The notes under the pieces were generated by a model. It was not told the origin of the DNA. It did not search any database and was given only the letters and a program-made list of their open reading frames with translations. From Candidatus Eiseniibacteriota bacterium (GTDB taxonomy: Bacteria > Arandabacterota > Arandabacteria > Arandabacterales > Arandabacteraceae): DNA of 9,657 nt. This document shows, piece by piece, positions 1 to 7,129 of the stretch. The position numbers and the translations under genes were made by a program. The stretch lies in contig JAUVJV010000048.1 of NCBI GenBank assembly GCA_030592245.1, forward strand, positions 1-9,657, given 5' to 3'. Numbering within the stretch: position 1 is the first letter of the stretch; each line of letters starts with the position of its first letter.

Positions 1-3
1 ACG

Positions 4-1227
4 ATGCGCTGGTCCAGAACCTTAACTATCCTGTTTACGCTGGCGACCTTTGTTCTTACTCCGCTGGTCTGTCATGGCCAGGAGCCCGGGACCCCGGAGG
101 TCGACACCACGCGAGAACTCTCTTCCGGAAACGCCGCCTTTGCACTGGATCTGTACCAGGCACTGAGGAAGAAGCCGGGCAACCTCTTCATCTCGCCCTA
201 CAGCATTTCGTCGGCGCTTGCATTGACCTATGGAGGGGCACGGGGCAACACGGCAACCCAGATGGCGGAAGCGCTTCATTTCACACTTGAGAACCGGTAT
301 CTCCGGGAGGCTTTCGGCTCGCTTAATGAGGATCTTAAGGGACGTGGCGCATCCGGGGATATTGAGCTGAACGTGGCGAACGCGCTGTGGGGTCAGAAAG
401 ATGAGGAGTTCCTGGATGACTTTGTCTCTTCGGGGAAAAGGTACTACGGGGCGGAGCTTAAGTCCGTGGATTTCGCCGGCAATCCCGGGAGTGCGCTCGA
501 AGAGATAAATGCCTGGGCCTCGGATGAGACCAATGGGAAGATCACGAACCTGATGGAGCCCGGAATGCTCGATGAGGCAACGATGCTGGTGCTTTCAAAC
601 GCCATCTACTTCAACGGAGGCTGGGCCAGCAAGTTTGACAGCAAGAAGACCTGGGAAGAACCGTTCTGGGTCGCTCCGGACTCATCGGTGATGGCTGACA
701 TGATGCACCAGACCGGGCGGTTCAGATACACCGAGACCAGCGCGCTGCGGATTCTCGACCTCCCGTATGTGGGAGGAAACCTTTCAATGATTGTGCTCCT
801 TCCCAAGGAGCGGACCGGCCTGGCTGGCGCCGAGCGCTTCCTGACGCTGAAATCACTGAGGATATGGCTGCGCCAGCTTCGCGAGGAAGACCTGAACGTA
901 AGCCTGCCCAGGTTCAAAGTAGTCTCAGACCTGCTATTGAACGATACCCTCGAAAGCATGGGTATGACGGATGCCTTTGACATGGGCCTGGCAGATTTCT
1001 CGGGGATGACAGGCAAAAAGGGCCTTTTCATAAGTGCGGTAGCCCACAAGGCGCTCGTCGAGGTGGCCGAAGAGGGAACCGAGGCTGCCGCCGGCACTGC
1101 CGTGGTCATGGCAAAGGAGCTATCTCCCAAGCAGTTCCGGGCGGTTCATCCGTTCCTGTTCATGATCCGGGACAACAAGTCAGGGAGCATACTCTTCATC
1201 GGCAGGCTTGCAGACCCGACCGGATAA
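4..1227 (+). CDS. Secreted serpin (serine protease inhibitor family)
   Basis: A full-length serpin of 407 residues. Residues 1-25 form a signal peptide (Arg near the N-terminus, hydrophobic 8-22), so the protein is probably exported; Cys23 is not in a good lipobox. Serpin landmarks are all present: the helix B/shutter segment FISPYSISSALALTYGG (63-78), NALWGQ (126-131), the breach motif NAIYFNGGW (199-207), the hinge EEGTEAAAGTA (356-366) and the C-terminal HPFLFMI (382-388). The hinge has Thr at P14 and small residues at P12-P9 (A361, A362, A363, G364), the pattern of inhibitory serpins that trap proteases by loop insertion. Counting from the hinge and from HPF both place P1-P1' at Glu372-Leu373. 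It converges on the nuclease gene downstream. Its promoter lies outside the window. Family assignment is very secure; the target protease is unknown. Confidence 0.96.
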   Translation: MRWSRTLTILFTLATFVLTPLVCHGQEPGTPEVDTTRELSSGNAAFALDLYQALRKKPGNLFISPYSISSALALTYGGARGNTATQMAEALHFTLENRYLREAFGSLNEDLKGRGASGDIELNVANALWGQKDEEFLDDFVSSGKRYYGAELKSVDFAGNPGSALEEINAWASDETNGKITNLMEPGMLDEATMLVLSNAIYFNGGWASKFDSKKTWEEPFWVAPDSSVMADMMHQTGRFRYTETSALRILDLPYVGGNLSMIVLLPKERTGLAGAERFLTLKSLRIWLRQLREEDLNVSLPRFKVVSDLLLNDTLESMGMTDAFDMGLADFSGMTGKKGLFISAVAHKALVEVAEEGTEAAAGTAVVMAKELSPKQFRAVHPFLFMIRDNKSGSILFIGRLADPTG

Positions 1228-1274
1228 TACCATTCCCCGAAGCGTGGTAGACCTCACTCTGTGAGAACTTGCCG

Positions 1275-3026
1275 CTACTGGGCCGAACAGCCTCCTATGT
1301 GGAGCACGCGGCGGGTAAGAGTCAGGTCGTCAGCCCGGAGCCGGCAGAAGTAGACGCCGGACGGGAGCGCCTCTCCATCGTAGGGAAGGTGGCGCAAGCC
1401 CTTGGCTAGCGTCCGGCCGCGGAGGAGAGCAGTTACCAGGCGGCCCTCCACATTGTAGATCTCCAGATCGACGACAGCCTGGCGGGCCAGATGGAAGGCA
1501 AAAGTGGTCTCGCCGCTGAACGGATTCGGATAGTTGCGCAGAATGGCAAGGGGTGGGGCACCGTCATCGCCACCAGCGATACCGGAGAGGCTACCCACCA
1601 GGACTGTAACAGGAACCTCGACAAGTCCCTCATCGCTATCGTCGCTTGAGATTTGGACCAGTGTCGAATCCAGGCGGTCAACATGTCCAGACTGATAGCT
1701 GACCCTCACGTAGTCATAGGTATCAGGTGGAAGGATCATTCCGGAGCTGCTGAGCGCAAAATCAGGATCAGTCGAGACGATTGATGAGACATTCAGCGTA
1801 TCGGTACCGGTGTTTATCACCGCGATATAGTGGTAGGCCGTGGTGTCGTAGTCAATGGTATCGAGATCAACCCCGAGGGGGCTCACGGCAATCTCCGGCT
1901 CCAATACCCGGACGGCAGTGCCGAAGAAGCTCGATATCCGGTCCGCGAATGCCGGGTGATCGATGAAAGGATTCCGGTTGTTCTGCTGGGCGTAGACATC
2001 TTCGTTCCTCTGCTGCCCAGCGGAATCCACCGGGTCCGAGACGTGCCAGTTCCGGAAGTGGGCCTCCATCTTGGAAGGATTGGCATAGCCGACATAGCTC
2101 CCATCGTAACGAATGATGAAATAGAAGTGCCCGCGGGCGATATTGCCCTTGTGTACGTCCCGGGGTTCAAATACGGTCTGGCCGGTTGAGTCCGTGCCCA
2201 TCTTCGACCCGCCCTGGCTCCAGGAAGATGAAACCACCACTCCAAAGTCCAGGCTGCCGCGGTTGGTATTGGCGGTTATGTCCGAGGGGCTGATCTGAAA
2301 GAGATCCGACCTCATGGGCTCCGCCTCACTGAAGAAGCTCTGCGGCCAGGTGTGCTCGCAGTTAAAGCTATTGGCAGTCGCACCGGCCCGGGTGTTGAAG
2401 CAGCCGATTCTTCCCGTGTAGATACACTCGACACAGCCCGTCGTCGGGCACTCCAAGCAGGTATCATCATTATCGATGCTGCCATACATCCGATCACGGG
2501 CGGTGGTATAGCCGAGGGAGGTGTGACCGTCGATCAGATTGGTCAGGATGGTCTTGAGTTCCTCCGCCCACTTGTTCTGGGTGCCGTCATAGTACGTGCC
2601 GGGGTGGTCGGCCTGAGCCGACACTTCCACGATCAAGGACCGCACGCCGTCATCCAGTTCCAGGCGGAGAAAGTCCGTGTAATCGACATTCTGCTCAGTT
2701 TCGAAATAGATCCGGACCTCCCTGGTTCCGGAGGCGGGTATCGGAAGAGCCTGGTTGACCACTGCCGCGGAGAACACGTCCTCCTCGAAGTCCGCCGCCG
2801 TGATGCTGACAGGAACCGGGAGATTATTGGTCACAGTTATGACGGCGGAGTCTATGAGGCCCGTGCTGACTACCCCGAAAACCACGACGCTATCGGACAC
2901 ACTGACATCGTTCCAATCGCCCTGTGCAAGTGCTGTCGCTCCGGTACCCAGGATGATGGTCAGCGCTATGGCTATTGCAATTGCCGGCCGCCTGTCGAGC
3001 GGGAACCGCTTAATCTTTGAGATCAC
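1275..3026 (-). CDS. Secreted endonuclease I family nuclease with Ig-like domains and a type IX-style sorting tail
   Basis: A 583-residue exported nuclease. Domain order: signal peptide 1-34 (cleavage after ALA); an ASH/choice-of-anchor-like beta domain about 39-137; an endonuclease I domain about 145-368; a second similar beta domain about 376-476; and a C-terminal FlgD-like/Por-type sorting domain about 497-578 (NYPNPF, IYNVEGR, SGVYF). The nuclease motifs are NCEHTWPQSF (222-231), MRSDLFQISPSD (238-249), FEPRDVHKGNIAR (286-298) and RNPFIDHPAF (351-360). In this family (Vvn, EndA) the EH pair and a later Asn hold Mg2+ and activate water; the equivalents here are Glu224, His225 and Asn295. 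Between the first helices and the EH motif is an insertion with Cys190-x2-Cys193-x4-Cys198-x2-Cys201, plus Cys209 and Cys223. The start is a GTG with AGGGGG five bases upstream. Likely role is degradation of extracellular DNA/RNA, inferred from the family. Confidence 0.94.
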   Translation of the reverse strand: MISKIKRFPLDRRPAIAIAIALTIILGTGATALAQGDWNDVSVSDSVVVFGVVSTGLIDSAVITVTNNLPVPVSITAADFEEDVFSAAVVNQALPIPASGTREVRIYFETEQNVDYTDFLRLELDDGVRSLIVEVSAQADHPGTYYDGTQNKWAEELKTILTNLIDGHTSLGYTTARDRMYGSIDNDDTCLECPTTGCVECIYTGRIGCFNTRAGATANSFNCEHTWPQSFFSEAEPMRSDLFQISPSDITANTNRGSLDFGVVVSSSWSQGGSKMGTDSTGQTVFEPRDVHKGNIARGHFYFIIRYDGSYVGYANPSKMEAHFRNWHVSDPVDSAGQQRNEDVYAQQNNRNPFIDHPAFADRISSFFGTAVRVLEPEIAVSPLGVDLDTIDYDTTAYHYIAVINTGTDTLNVSSIVSTDPDFALSSSGMILPPDTYDYVRVSYQSGHVDRLDSTLVQISSDDSDEGLVEVPVTVLVGSLSGIAGGDDGAPPLAILRNYPNPFSGETTFAFHLARQAVVDLEIYNVEGRLVTALLRGRTLAKGLRHLPYDGEALPSGVYFCRLRADDLTLTRRVLHIGGCSAQ

Positions 3027-3031
3027 AAATA

Positions 3032-3037
3032 CCCCCT
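3032..3037 (-). promoter_or_regulatory. Ribosome binding site fixing the GTG start of the nuclease
   Basis: On the minus strand AGGGGG lies five bases before GTG (3026-3024). A signal peptide begins directly at this codon, which supports GTG as the true start. Confidence 0.65.
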
Positions 3038-3122
3038 GCCGAAATTGAAGCCTGCAGCCCGCCGTGCACCAGTGATCCGGGCAGCCGCAGAGCTCGCCAT
3101 GTTAGATATCTTGCGTATAGTC

Positions 3123-3151
3123 ATTATACCATATCGGGACTCCGGATTCAA
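3123..3151 (-). promoter_or_regulatory. Sigma70-like promoter of the endonuclease I gene
   Basis: Read on the minus strand, TTGAAT (3151-3146) and a perfect TATAAT (3128-3123) are separated by exactly 17 bases. The predicted start of transcription is near 3116, giving a leader of about 90 bases before the GTG start. This is the best match to the bacterial housekeeping consensus in the window. Housekeeping sigma preferences of this lineage are assumed to be standard. Confidence 0.6.
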
Positions 3152-3176
3152 ACTCGCAAGCCACATTATTGAGGTT

Positions 3177-3192
3177 AGGAAGAGACAAGGTG
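3177..3192 (+). repeat. 16-base exact repeat shared with 8113-8128
   Basis: AGGAAGAGACAAGGTG occurs here and at 8113-8128 in the same orientation, both times between genes. A 16-base match is not expected by chance in a window this size (rough expectation about 0.02). Confidence 0.5.
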
Positions 3193-3291
3193 ACCCCCCG
3201 GGGTGCTTGGGTGAGTTGGTGTTTTTGGGGGAGGATCTTTGGGCACAGCTATTGGATCTGGATGGCATCGGCCCCGGCGAGGCCTGGAACC

Positions 3292-3320
3292 TTGCCACGC
3301 GGGAATGTGTGTAATATATT
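3292..3320 (+). promoter_or_regulatory. Sigma70-like promoter of the LolA-like gene
   Basis: TTGCCA (3292-3297, five of six consensus bases) and TATATT (3315-3320, five of six) are separated by 17 bases. Predicted transcription start is near 3327, leaving a leader of about 48 bases with the Shine-Dalgarno AAAGGA (3364-3369). Confidence 0.6.
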
Positions 3321-3374
3321 GGGCGGGGCGGGCACAATGTGGCCTGGCCGCTTTAGTCTGAAGAAAGGACTACG

Positions 3375-4133
3375 ATGAGAAAGTGCTCACTTGTTTTCTC
3401 AATGCTGCTGACCGTGCTTGCTTTGGGCCTTCCCCTTCCAGCAAGCGCGGATACACCGGCGGACTCCCTGTGGCTCAGGGCGGTGAATCTCTCAGAGGAG
3501 AGCAAGGATCTGGTCCCCGGGACCATAGAGAGTTACATGCAGGAAATGGACAAGCACGGGAAACCCAAGGATGAAGACAAGTACCGTCACAGCTGGGGGA
3601 AGCTTTGCCTGCGCGACGACGGCGAAATCGAGTATGAGTCGGTCAAGGTGATCAAAGACGGGGAAGATATCACGGAGGAGGAACGGGCCAAGGAACGGGA
3701 GAGACAAGAGGAGGAAGACGAGGACTCAGACGGTATCAATCCTGAGGGATACAGTCCCTTCGATGCCGACTCTCAGGACAGGATGTTCATAGAGCGCCTC
3801 GAAGAGACCGAAACGGCGGACGGAAAAGACCTCGCCGTGTACAGGTTCGTAAAGCTCCCCGCGGACAAGGACGATGAGGAGGTCATAGGGAAAGCCTGGT
3901 TTGATATCGCGACAGCCGTGCCGGTCAGGATTGAATACACCACCGACCCGCTGCCCAAGCGCGTGAAGCGAATGGTCACCACGATGGAGTACATCTATTC
4001 CGCTCCGGACACGCTCGTTGTGGGAAAGATGATCGTGGACGCCACAGGCGGCATCCTGTTCATCAAGAAGCACTTCCGCGCCAAGATGATTTTCACCGAT
4101 CACTGGCTGAGGCCGGAAGGCTATGAAGAGTAG
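3375..4133 (+). CDS. Exported LolA-like (outer-membrane lipoprotein-sorting fold) protein, function unknown
   Basis: A 252-residue protein with a clear signal peptide (1-25, cleavage after ASA), so mature in the periplasm or outside. The mature part has beta-strand-rich stretches: GKLCLRDDGEIEYESVKVI (75-93), then GKAWFDIATAVPVRIEY (172-188) and a series of long strands to FRAKMIFTDHW (234-244). The phrase 'modelled as Asp-Ile-Ala-Thr-x-x-Pro-Val-Arg' followed by repeated strands resembles LolA/LolB-like half-barrels, a resemblance judged by eye. A highly acidic, probably disordered segment lies at 99-120. The start is supported by AAAGGA five bases upstream and by a well-placed promoter. There is no lipobox, so it is not itself a lipoprotein. 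It stands alone and converges on the SH3-domain gene. A role in lipid or lipoprotein handling is only inferred. Confidence 0.85.
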   Translation: MRKCSLVFSMLLTVLALGLPLPASADTPADSLWLRAVNLSEESKDLVPGTIESYMQEMDKHGKPKDEDKYRHSWGKLCLRDDGEIEYESVKVIKDGEDITEEERAKERERQEEEDEDSDGINPEGYSPFDADSQDRMFIERLEETETADGKDLAVYRFVKLPADKDDEEVIGKAWFDIATAVPVRIEYTTDPLPKRVKRMVTTMEYIYSAPDTLVVGKMIVDATGGILFIKKHFRAKMIFTDHWLRPEGYEE

Positions 4134-4150
4134 AAGAAGCAGAAGCAGAA

Positions 4151-4200
4151 AAAGGGAACAGACACCTGCGACTACTGTGAGCAGGGTGGCTGTCCCCTTT
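4151..4200 (-). terminator. Strong hairpin between convergent genes, probable terminator and REP-like element
   Basis: The left arm 4151-4169 pairs with the right arm 4181-4200 (17 base pairs, two mismatches at 4157/4194 and 4162/4189, one bulged G at 4184) around an 11-base loop. Read on the minus strand the stem ends in GGG followed by TTTTT, the layout of an intrinsic terminator for the gene ending at 4250. On the plus strand there is no T-run after the stem (CCCC follows), so termination of the LolA-like transcript there is less certain. The arms carry GGGAACAGACACC and GGTGGCTGTCCCC, resembling dispersed palindromes I recall from many environmental genomes; that link is from memory. Confidence 0.65.
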
Positions 4201-4249
4201 CCCCTCGCATGCTTTTCCCGGCCTCATCGTTGATCGATGCTCCATCAAC

Positions 4250-4813
4250 TCATCGACTCGCCGTAAAATACGTCTCACAATCACCGCCCCCGCCGATCTC
4301 GTTGACGATTTCACAGTAGAGTGCGGGTTGCACCGAGTATATCTGCATGACCTCAAGGATGTGTCTGTCCTCAAGAATATTGCGGAGTGCCTTGTTTCGG
4401 TTCTCATTTTCGAGCGGCGGGATGATCTCGTCGGCCTCTCTTCCCGCACGTTCCCTCGCATGCACGATATCCAGGTAGAGCGAGTTGAGCCGGTCGCCAT
4501 CTGATGGTGGCGTCATACTATGGCCCGGTAGCAGGTCGTCACCGGTCAGCCGTGCGGCCCAGGACTTGCTGACGTAGCGGTAGTCACCTGAGAACATCAG
4601 GATCTCGTACCAGTTGCCCGCCTCATCCACCATCTCGAAGATGTCCCCCTTCCACGCCCGGCCTATTATTAGCCTGTCGGTGCCTGGGCCGGTGCGAAGG
4701 TTGATATTACGGCTTATCATCACCACGTATTCCTTGGAAAGCACGGATATGGGGGTAATCAGCATCCCCAGGGTGATCACAACCAGGAACAGGGCAACGG
4801 TTCTCTGTCTCAT
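4250..4813 (-). CDS. Exported bacterial SH3-domain protein
   Basis: A 187-residue protein beginning at ATG 4813, chosen over an upstream in-frame ATG at 4879 because AAAGGAGG (4827-4820) sits six bases before it and because a signal sequence or N-terminal anchor begins right there (hydrophobic 7-25). Residues 29-89 form a bacterial SH3 domain: the NLRTGPG signature (38-44), an aromatic/acidic strand around NWYEI (67-71) and the closing YVSKSWA (80-86). Such domains usually bind peptidoglycan or other wall polymers, or act as a general interaction module. The C-terminal half (90-187) is mostly helical and charged, with two cysteines (167, 179) that could form a disulfide; no further family was recognised. 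It is last in the minus-strand gene series, 105 bases after the small membrane gene. Confidence 0.88.
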   Translation of the reverse strand: MRQRTVALFLVVITLGMLITPISVLSKEYVVMISRNINLRTGPGTDRLIIGRAWKGDIFEMVDEAGNWYEILMFSGDYRYVSKSWAARLTGDDLLPGHSMTPPSDGDRLNSLYLDIVHARERAGREADEIIPPLENENRNKALRNILEDRHILEVMQIYSVQPALYCEIVNEIGGGGDCETYFTASR

Positions 4814-4819
4814 GTTGAG

Positions 4820-4827
4820 CCTCCTTT
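4820..4827 (-). promoter_or_regulatory. Ribosome binding site that decides the SH3-domain protein start
   Basis: On the minus strand AAAGGAGG, a near-complete Shine-Dalgarno, lies six bases before ATG 4813. It sits inside the longer frame starting at 4879, which lacks such a site and would put 22 non-hydrophobic residues in front of the signal sequence. Confidence 0.8.
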
Positions 4828-4918
4828 CAATGAACTGCGCCTGTTCAGTTAGACGTGGGTACAGCGAAGAAACCAGCATACGGGTGGCCTTGAGTTGCTG
4901 GAAATGTGAGGCCCGTGG

Positions 4919-5164
4919 TTAAGCCACCACTTGGTAGAAAGATTCATCTGATGCACCCTGTAGATGCGTTCCGCCGCGGCTATTCCTGAGCGCGGGCCAC
5001 TCGGTGAATGCGACGTAAAACGGGAGGATTATGTTGGCGACAGGGACCAGCATGAGGAGCGACAGAGGTCCCGGCGGGCCTGCCTTTGTGAGGATGCGCC
5101 AGAACGGGATTACGGTGAGCAGTCCGCCGACAACCGCCATGGCGATGATGGCCGCCCAGGCCAT
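4919..5164 (-). CDS. Small two-helix membrane protein, unknown function
   Basis: An 81-residue protein with two predicted membrane helices: about 2-20 and about 33-52, joined by a short loop with WRILTKAGPPGP (22-33). The pattern aromatic-x-x-(I/L)-x-x-KAG-x-x-G followed by a helix containing LVPVANIILPFYVAF resembles the small membrane proteins often annotated as DUF5684-like; this is judged by eye. The C-terminal 25 residues are polar and cytosolic or periplasmic. The ATG has no obvious Shine-Dalgarno and the frame is open upstream to an in-frame stop within the hydrolase gene, but without another standard start. It begins 40 bases after the hydrolase stop on the same strand, so coupling or readthrough from the operon is plausible. 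Confidence 0.7.
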   Translation of the reverse strand: MAWAAIIAMAVVGGLLTVIPFWRILTKAGPPGPLSLLMLVPVANIILPFYVAFTEWPALRNSRGGTHLQGASDESFYQVVA

Positions 5165-5204
5165 GCCCGCTAAAGCCGGATCGAGACTCAGCTCCGAATC
5201 TGTC

Positions 5205-6179
5205 TCACGGCTTCCCTGTTGATTCGGCCAGAACCTTCATGAAGAAACGGCTCATGTCTTCATTCATTCTCTCTGAGATCTCGTGGCCGGCATCCGGGTA
5301 AAGGCGAAACTCGGCCCGTGCGCCCATGAACTCATAGATCTTCTCGGCGATGTACCAGCGCTCCCTGGGCGTCTCACCGAAGAGGTCAAGCACAAGAGCT
5401 TGGTCCATTTCCCTGTAACCATCCCGGAAAACTACCGAGTCGTTCTCATCCTTGCCGCCCATGAAGAAGAAGTGCGGGACTTCTCTGTAGGCCTTCTCCT
5501 TGAAATCCTGGCCCGCGAGTGCAGAAAGATCATCGACTCCGACGGGATAGGGAAGCGCGTGCCCCTGCCACTGTTTGACCGGCGCGATGGGCCATCCTCC
5601 GGGTGCGCCGACTGCGGCAGCCAGGACATGGTCGGGGTGAAGAACAGTAAACCGGTTGGCGAACATGCCGCTCGCGGAAAATCCGGCGATCAGCACCTTG
5701 TGGGATACCTTCCATCCTCGGTCCTTAAGCCGGCTTCTCGCATCCTCAATCATGGCTATGAGTTGCAGGTCAAGCCTCTCGAGGCCATCGACACCGGTCG
5801 TCAGGCAATCCCGGTCGAGGGCATGGGTATAGATTGAGTCTTGTGTGGCGGGTCGTGGAAACACGGGGACCAGGCAGGGACAGCCAAGATTGTAGCCCGG
5901 CGTGGCTACCATGGAGATCAATTTCATGGCGGCAGTCTCGTGCTCAATGTAGTCGTCCGTGGTGCGCCCGGTATTGTTTGTGGAGATAAGCAGGTGAAGG
6001 ATGTCCCCGGCCGCGGCCTTCTCTTCAGCGGTCAGCGGAATATAGAGGTAATACGGCCAGGAGAACCCGGAGTCTTCAGCCGGCTTGGCGGTTATGGTAG
6101 TGCTGGTCGGCAGCCTGTCCGCGCAGAAGCCGGCGGAAACAAACGTGAGCACCAGGACTATGGTCAGAAAGTTCCTCAT
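5205..6179 (-). CDS. Exported alpha/beta hydrolase (esterase/depolymerase-like)
   Basis: A 324-residue hydrolase with an N-terminal signal sequence (hydrophobic 4-18, cleavage around 17-20). The nucleophile elbow is IAGFSASGMFANRF (164-177), making Ser168 the likely nucleophile. An acidic residue in MGGKDENDSV (240-249, Asp244 or Asp247) and His299 in PDAGHEI (295-301) complete a likely triad in the correct order and spacing. The phrase after the elbow (RFTVLHPDHVLAAAVGAPGG) resembles PHB-depolymerase/LpqC-like and related esterases. The substrate is unknown; four cysteines (19, 100, 102, 125) include a CPC pair. Its ATG overlaps the transporter stop as ATGA, with GGGAG upstream, so translation is probably coupled to the transporter. 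Confidence 0.88.
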   Translation of the reverse strand: MRNFLTIVLVLTFVSAGFCADRLPTSTTITAKPAEDSGFSWPYYLYIPLTAEEKAAAGDILHLLISTNNTGRTTDDYIEHETAAMKLISMVATPGYNLGCPCLVPVFPRPATQDSIYTHALDRDCLTTGVDGLERLDLQLIAMIEDARSRLKDRGWKVSHKVLIAGFSASGMFANRFTVLHPDHVLAAAVGAPGGWPIAPVKQWQGHALPYPVGVDDLSALAGQDFKEKAYREVPHFFFMGGKDENDSVVFRDGYREMDQALVLDLFGETPRERWYIAEKIYEFMGARAEFRLYPDAGHEISERMNEDMSRFFMKVLAESTGKP

Positions 6180-7129
6180 TCTCGCTCTCCCTGGAGGCTG
6201 AGCACCCTATTGCGGCTCCATAGTACTATGTACACGCCTGCGAGTACAGCCAGGCCACCCGCGATGTGCCAGGATGTGAAGTGCTCTCCCAGTAAAGGCA
6301 CGGCGAGGAGGGCGGTGAGGACCGGTTGGACCAGCAGAACCGGTGCAATGATCGATGCCCTGAGATAGCCCTGGGCGAAGTTTATGAGAAGCCAGCCCAG
6401 GAACTGGACCAGGATGCCCAGCGCGATGAAGCTCAGATACGTTTTTGAGCTGAAACCGGTGAGGGGACTTCGCATGATGGCGTTTATGATCAAGAGGGCG
6501 CCCGCGGCGCTTAGCGTGCTTATCCACAGGTATGACAGGGTATCCATATGGCGCCTGCCCACCTGGGTAGCCAGGTGGAAGCTCGCATAGAAGAGGGCCG
6601 CAACCAGGCCCATTATCATCCCCCTGCCCAATCCATCTGTCGCCCTCAGGTTGTGCCCGAGCACCAGAACCACTCCGATGATTGCGATGACGACGCCCAC
6701 CCAGAAGCCGGGGGCCTTGCGCTCCCGGAATATCAGTATGGAACCGATACCGACCCATAGCGGTGCGGTGTTTGCCATCAGGGTCGGCATCGTGGCCCCG
6801 CTTATTCCTATGGCAGTCATCCATATGGCCATATCGCAACCGAAGAGAGATCCTCCCAGCACGGCCATGAACACGCCTCGCCTTGGGAGCGATCTGAGTG
6901 TGGATCGATGCCTTAGCAGATAAATCGGCGTGATGGCTGCTGCCCCGATGAGCATCCTGTAAAGGGCGGTGACAGGTCCGGGAGCACCAGACCACTTGAC
7001 GAAGATCGCCGCAAAGCCGAGGATCACAACCCCTCCGAGGAGGGCAAGCAGGGCCAGGGTCCGGGGGTTTGGTTTCGCTATGCCAGTCAGTGCGCTAGAC
7101 CTCTTTGGTCCAGGGCTCGCATAAATCAT
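6176..7129 (-). CDS. EamA-family (DMT superfamily) transporter
   Basis: A ten-helix inner-membrane carrier of about 317 residues with two EamA repeats (about 26-158 and 169-304). Family hallmarks are AIFVKWSGAPGPVTALYR (41-58) and the closing GEHFTSWHIAGGLAVLAGVY (281-300). Members export or import small metabolites such as amino acids, nucleosides or drugs; substrate cannot be read from sequence. The start is uncertain: ATG 7129 is chosen because it gives a normal family length and overlaps the GNAT gene by 35 bases, whereas ATG 7189 adds 20 polar residues and a 95-base overlap. Neither has a good Shine-Dalgarno. The gene's TGA overlaps the ATG of the hydrolase (ATGA at 6179-6176), indicating an operon. 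Confidence 0.9.
   Translation of the reverse strand: MIYASPGPKRSSALTGIAKPNPRTLALLALLGGVVILGFAAIFVKWSGAPGPVTALYRMLIGAAAITPIYLLRHRSTLRSLPRRGVFMAVLGGSLFGCDMAIWMTAIGISGATMPTLMANTAPLWVGIGSILIFRERKAPGFWVGVVIAIIGVVLVLGHNLRATDGLGRGMIMGLVAALFYASFHLATQVGRRHMDTLSYLWISTLSAAGALLIINAIMRSPLTGFSSKTYLSFIALGILVQFLGWLLINFAQGYLRASIIAPVLLVQPVLTALLAVPLLGEHFTSWHIAGGLAVLAGVYIVLWSRNRVLSLQGERE

Larger units (their letters stand above)
3027..3374. other. Divergent intergenic region between the nuclease and the LolA-like gene
   Basis: A 348-base stretch with no credible gene. Possible frames on either strand start poorly, lack a Shine-Dalgarno and have no recognisable protein features. It contains a promoter facing each flanking gene (3123-3151 and 3292-3320) and, between them, the GC-rich near-palindrome ACCCCCCGGGGT (3193-3204). 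It also holds a 16-base segment (3177-3192) that recurs exactly at 8113-8128. The two promoters are about 140 bases apart, so shared control by a factor bound between them is possible but not shown. Confidence 0.7.

Noticed and set aside
606..1130. A 174-codon minus-strand frame opposite the serpin gene
   Set aside because: Serine- and arginine-rich shadow of the serpin, whose family motifs cover the same region.
1228..1274. Terminator between the serpin and nuclease genes
   Set aside because: Only short stems are visible (TACCA/TGGTA at 1228-1249; CTCAC/GTGAG at 1253-1265) with no T-run on either strand.
2352..3020. A 222-codon plus-strand open frame opposite the nuclease gene
   Set aside because: It lies wholly antisense to the well-supported nuclease, has no ribosome binding site and no recognisable domain; codon structure of the nuclease explains it.
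3045..3314. An 89-codon plus-strand frame in the divergent intergenic region
   Set aside because: It begins at TTG without a Shine-Dalgarno, runs across both predicted promoters and shows no signal peptide or known motif.
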